Shown: positions 61,446 to 64,000 of the stretch, in pieces | Layout of the letters: each line of letters opens with the position of its first letter | Position numbering within the stretch: the first letter of the stretch is position 1 | NCBI GenBank assembly: GCA_044356305.1 | Contig: JBIKWM010000003.1 | Location: 131,899-195,898 of the forward strand | DNA length: 64,000 nt | Source of the DNA: JBIKWM01 sp044356305 | GTDB taxonomy: Bacteria > Bacteroidota > Bacteroidia > UBA10329 | Direction: 5' to 3' | Position numbers and translations under genes: made by a program | Notes under the pieces: model-generated | Told to the model about the DNA's origin: nothing | The model's database searches: none | What the model saw: the letters and a program-made list of their open reading frames with translations, nothing else

Positions 61446-62546
61446 ATGCGCGAACTGCTTAGACGCCCCACATGGTCCTATGCCCTCTACGGGGCACTGT
61501 TCGGATGTGCATTTCCGGTAATTAGCACCGTGTTCGATGTGTTTGTGCAAGGAGTGCCCATCACCTGGGCCACGCTGTTGCAGGCCCAGCGCGACCAGCC
61601 TTTGCATTGGATAATCGATTCGGCCCCGCTTTTCCTTGGTTTATTTGCCTCGTTGGCCGGGCGCAAGCAGGAGATTGTGCAGGAGATAAATGCCGGACTG
61701 GAACAGACTATTGAGGTGAGGACCTTGGAACTGCGTGAGCAGAACGTGCAACTGGCCAGCACCCAGAAGGAACTGGAGCGGAGCATAAACCGCATTCAAC
61801 AGAGCATCAGTTACGCCCAGCGCATACAGCAGGCCATTCTGCTGGATATACGCACGTTGCAGACTGAGTTTCCTGATTCGGCCATCATATACCGTCCCAA
61901 GGATGTGGTAAGTGGCGATTTTCCTTGGTGCGTAAAGACAAAGGATGGCATACTGATGGCGGCAGTTGACTGCACCGGCCACGGTGTTCCGGGCGCATTC
62001 ATGAGTCTGGTGGGGTATTTCATACTCAACGGCATTGTGCGCGAGAAGGGAATCACCGATCCCGGACTGATACTGAACGAGCTACACGACCGTGTAAGCC
62101 TGGCCCTCGACCAGCACAACCAGCGCATGGTGCAGGATGGGATGGAGTTGCTGCTGCTGCACATTGACCGCGATAATAATGTGGTGGAATATGCCAGTGC
62201 CGGTGGCATCATGTACCATGTGTCGGCCAACGGCCTCACCGAGCACCGTGGCGATTCGTTGAACATAGGTGGCCGCAGGCCGAAGAAATGGCCGGGTAGC
62301 TACACCACCCATCGGTTCAACTATTCAAAGGGCGACCTGATCGCGCTCTTCAGTGATGGCATACCCGACCAGGATGCCCCGAACCACGGACCCAAGTTCG
62401 GCTATGACCGTATTAAGGATCTTTTCGCCACCAATGGCGACAGACCGCTATCGACCGTATGGGCCGCTCTGGGCCGCGACATCGACACGCACATGGCCGG
62501 CACAGAGCAGGTTGATGACATGCTGCTCATGGCAGCGCGGTTGTAA
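61446..62546 (+). CDS. Membrane-anchored PP2C/SpoIIE phosphatase, SiaA-like
   Basis: A 366-residue protein from the ATG beginning MRELLRRPTWSYALYGALFG. It has two hydrophobic segments (about 10-32 and 55-72), a coiled-coil linker (about 75-130, LELREQNVQLASTQKELERS) and a SpoIIE phosphatase domain (about 140-366). The metal-binding acidic residues are in VVSGDFPWC, MAAVDCTGHGVPGAFM, LIALFSDGIPDQD and VDDMLLMAARL. It should dephosphorylate the SiaC protein encoded 17 nt upstream and so complete a partner-switching module. Unlike Pseudomonas SiaA it has no visible HAMP or large periplasmic sensor, so the input signal is likely sensed within or near the membrane (inference). Confidence 0.9.
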   Translation: MRELLRRPTWSYALYGALFGCAFPVISTVFDVFVQGVPITWATLLQAQRDQPLHWIIDSAPLFLGLFASLAGRKQEIVQEINAGLEQTIEVRTLELREQNVQLASTQKELERSINRIQQSISYAQRIQQAILLDIRTLQTEFPDSAIIYRPKDVVSGDFPWCVKTKDGILMAAVDCTGHGVPGAFMSLVGYFILNGIVREKGITDPGLILNELHDRVSLALDQHNQRMVQDGMELLLLHIDRDNNVVEYASAGGIMYHVSANGLTEHRGDSLNIGGRRPKKWPGSYTTHRFNYSKGDLIALFSDGIPDQDAPNHGPKFGYDRIKDLFATNGDRPLSTVWAALGRDIDTHMAGTEQVDDMLLMAARL

Positions 62547-62577
62547 GACCCTTAAGGACGAAGGCCTTGGGCCGGAC

Positions 62578-63105
62578 TCAGGCCGCAGCTCCAGCACCGG
62601 CATCACCGGCCGGGGCCGCTGCCAATGTGGCCATGTCGCGGTCAAACAGGTATAGACCGCCCTTCTCTCCACCTATCAGAGCGAGTTTATCCAGTATGGT
62701 CTGCGCCAATCGCTCCTCCTCAATCTGCTCGCTCACATACCACTGAAGGAAATTGTGGGTGGTGTAATCCTTCTCTTTCATACATCCGTCCACCAGACCA
62801 TTGATCTCTTTGGTCACACCCTGCTCATGTTTCAGTATGCGGTCAAATACCTCCTGCACACCTTTGAAATCCTTGGGCGGGGCCTTCAGTTCAGGCACAA
62901 GGGCCTGTCCGCCCCGGTCATTGATGAAATGGAACAGCTTGAGTGCGTGGGTGCGTTCTTCATCGGCATGGCGATAAAGGAAGGCCGATGTGCCACCGAA
63001 CCCGTTGCGCTCGGCCCATGAGGCCATGCTCAGGTAGTACTGCGATGACTCGAACTCCAGTTCTATCTGCCTGTTCAGCAGTTGTTCTATCTTTTTGGAA
63101 ATCAT
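62578..63105 (-). CDS. Ferritin (FtnA-like)
   Basis: An iron-storage protein of 175 residues from the ATG beginning MISKKIEQLLNRQIELEFES. Four-helix ferritin with ferroxidase ligands visible: Glu in ELEFESSQYYLSM, the E/H pair in HADEERTHALKLF, Glu in KHEQGVTKEI, and Glu in YVSEQIEEERLAQ. It lacks the heme-Met of bacterioferritin. It forms a 24-mer shell that oxidises and stores Fe. The final 15 residues are an unusual Ala/Gly/Pro tail (AAAPAGDAGAGAAA) not part of the core fold. An exact TACCTTTG lies 26 nt upstream. Confidence 0.95.
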   Translation of the reverse strand: MISKKIEQLLNRQIELEFESSQYYLSMASWAERNGFGGTSAFLYRHADEERTHALKLFHFINDRGGQALVPELKAPPKDFKGVQEVFDRILKHEQGVTKEINGLVDGCMKEKDYTTHNFLQWYVSEQIEEERLAQTILDKLALIGGEKGGLYLFDRDMATLAAAPAGDAGAGAAA

Positions 63106-63131
63106 GGCGGGTGCTTTTTCTATGGGCCCGA

Positions 63132-63139
63132 CAAAGGTA
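63132..63139 (-). promoter_or_regulatory. Candidate -7 box (TACCTTTG)
   Basis: An exact TAnnTTTG on the minus strand, 26 nt before the ferritin ATG. Confidence 0.4.
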
Positions 63140-63241
63140 GGGGAACGGCCCGCCCGAGAAATGGTGGGTCGGACCACCGGTCAGAGTTTGGGGCGGGGGC
63201 AGGCCATGGTGCCCCTGTGGGTCAACTGGTAACAGAGATGA

Positions 63242-63496
63242 TCAGAACCTGAAATGCACAAACAGCCGCCCGAAGTTGTCGCTGTCCTTTTCTACCCGGT
63301 GGTATTTGGCTTTGATGTGCTTCTGATCAAGGAAGCGGACCACCTTTTTCTTGAGTTGGCCACTGCCCTTGCCCGGTATGATCTCGACCAGTGTTATGCG
63401 TCTCTGCACCGCCTCGTCAATGATGCGGTTCAGTTCGGAGTCTATCTCCTTGCCCCGGTTGTAGATGTCGTGCAGGTCGAGTTTGAGCTTTGCCAT
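63242..63496 (-). CDS. Stand-alone Smr-domain protein
   Basis: An 84-residue protein that is essentially only a Smr domain. The ATG beginning MAKLKLDLHDIYNRG was chosen because the longer frame adds unlike residues. Signature LDLHDI at the start and the IIPGKGSGQLKKKVVRFL loop match the HGxGxG/GKGSG-type motif of Smr endonucleases; a final beta strand (GRLFVHFRF) closes the fold. Smr domains cleave or bind DNA or mRNA (MutS2, SmrB). Here there is no MutS part, so a role in ribosome rescue or nucleic acid nicking is only possible. It is divergent from the peroxiredoxin, with 37 nt between the starts. Confidence 0.85.
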   Translation of the reverse strand: MAKLKLDLHDIYNRGKEIDSELNRIIDEAVQRRITLVEIIPGKGSGQLKKKVVRFLDQKHIKAKYHRVEKDSDNFGRLFVHFRF

Positions 63497-63533
63497 CGGT
63501 GAACACAAAGATGCGTGTGGCGTTCTTTGCGCC

Positions 63534-64000
63534 ATGCGGTGGGTCTGTGTCATCATGTTGTTGATATCGGGCGCCACCGCATGCAGGAACGATACGCAGA
63601 TGGCAGCACCACAGGTGGGCGACATGGCCCCCGATTTCGAACTGATTGATAAGGACGGCCGGATGGTTCGCCTTTCCGACTACCGGGGCACGAAGAATGT
63701 GGTGGTGTATTTCTACCCGAAGGATGAGACGGCAGGATGCACCGCCCAGGCCTGCGCGTTTCGCGACAGCTACGAGGATTTTACTGATGCCGGGGCCGAA
63801 GTGATCGGGATAAGTCAGGACAGCACCACATCGCACACGCGCTTTGCCGAGCACCATCGGTTGCCCTTTGTGCTCCTTACCGACAAGGGAGGCACTGTGG
63901 CGCGCCAATGGGGCGTGCAGGGCCTGTTCAGCCTCATTGCAGGCCGTGTGACCTTCGTGATAGACCGCGAGGGGCGCATTGTTCACCGCTACGATTCGCA
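63534..64000 (+). CDS. bcp: Peroxiredoxin Bcp with lipoprotein-like signal, 3' end cut by window
   Basis: The first 155 codons of a peroxiredoxin are visible; the frame runs off the end. The enzyme reduces hydroperoxides using a peroxidatic Cys and thioredoxin-type reductants. The catalytic motif DETAGCTAQACAFRD has Cys and a second Cys five residues on, as in E. coli Bcp. The usual N-terminal MAPDFELIDKDG is preceded by an extra hydrophobic segment MRWVCVIMLLISGATACRN, which looks like a type II signal with lipobox Cys. If real, this Bcp is exported and lipid-anchored. Downstream motifs LPFVLLTDKGG and VTFVIDREGRI are normal. Confidence 0.88.
   Translation, partial: MRWVCVIMLLISGATACRNDTQMAAPQVGDMAPDFELIDKDGRMVRLSDYRGTKNVVVYFYPKDETAGCTAQACAFRDSYEDFTDAGAEVIGISQDSTTSHTRFAEHHRLPFVLLTDKGGTVARQWGVQGLFSLIAGRVTFVIDREGRIVHRYDS

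Overview
This 64-kb stretch is from a bacterium of the phylum Bacteroidota with a GC content that looks to be in the mid-50s per cent. The evidence is a dense set of proteins carrying C-terminal type IX secretion (T9SS) sorting domains, a PorP/SprF-type outer-membrane protein beside a giant SprB-repeat adhesin, a TonB receptor with a carboxypeptidase-regulatory N-terminus, methylmalonyl-CoA epimerase, and several exact TAnnTTTG -7 boxes shortly upstream of start codons. A more precise placement (Flavobacteriales-like or a neighbouring order) cannot be made from sequence reading alone. No rRNA, CRISPR array, IS element or prophage was seen; the window reads as ordinary chromosome, cut at both ends inside genes.

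Layout. 1-3.1 kb: tail of a secreted protein, an RluA pseudouridine synthase, a flavodoxin-fold DarA-like protein and two 50-codon ORFs with a terminator. 3.4-10.6 kb: a small KOW/Tudor-like protein, chromate transporter, secreted proteins including an M28 peptidase, methylmalonyl-CoA epimerase, RbfA, a LolC/E-type permease and SlyD. 10.8-19.3 kb: a DAO-type FAD oxidoreductase, a secreted 1388-residue repeat/coiled-coil protein, tRNA-Gln, and two overlapping O-antigen ligase/polymerase-like membrane proteins. 19.4-33.7 kb: the surface-adhesin region, with a PorP/SprF-like protein, a 2988-residue SprB-repeat adhesin, a nidogen-domain protein with eight Ig-like repeats, and a small T9SS cargo protein. 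33.8-38.9 kb: PheS, a 1186-residue membrane histidine kinase, tRNA-Asn. 38.9-45.3 kb: a PfkB kinase, two lipoproteins, a beta-propeller cargo and a CotH-type cargo. 45.6-55.2 kb: a radical SAM protein, ClpB, a hydrolase-like T9SS cargo and a TonB-dependent receptor. 55.3-64 kb: a DMT exporter, TonB, an ACP / ketosynthase / chain-length-factor-like cassette, a SiaB-SiaC-SiaA-type partner-switching cassette, ferritin, a stand-alone Smr protein and the start of a lipoprotein-like Bcp peroxiredoxin.

How it fits together. Much of the window serves the cell surface: cargo is exported by T9SS (core machinery is not in this window), one adhesin is paired with its PorP/SprF-like partner, and the O-antigen-type enzymes may supply the glycolipid to which T9SS cargo is attached (inference). 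The most unusual parts are at 57.3-62.5 kb, where an APE/flexirubin-like ACP-KS-CLF trio is followed on the same strand by a Sia switch whose kinase is a tandem double SiaB, and in the adhesin. There, 27 of 33 SprB repeats carry a strictly co-occurring extra cysteine pair, and the central repeats form three super-units of 6, 7 and 7 repeats. A third regularity is in the 12.1-16.3 kb protein, where ten diverged units repeat at exactly 192 nt without a single indel.
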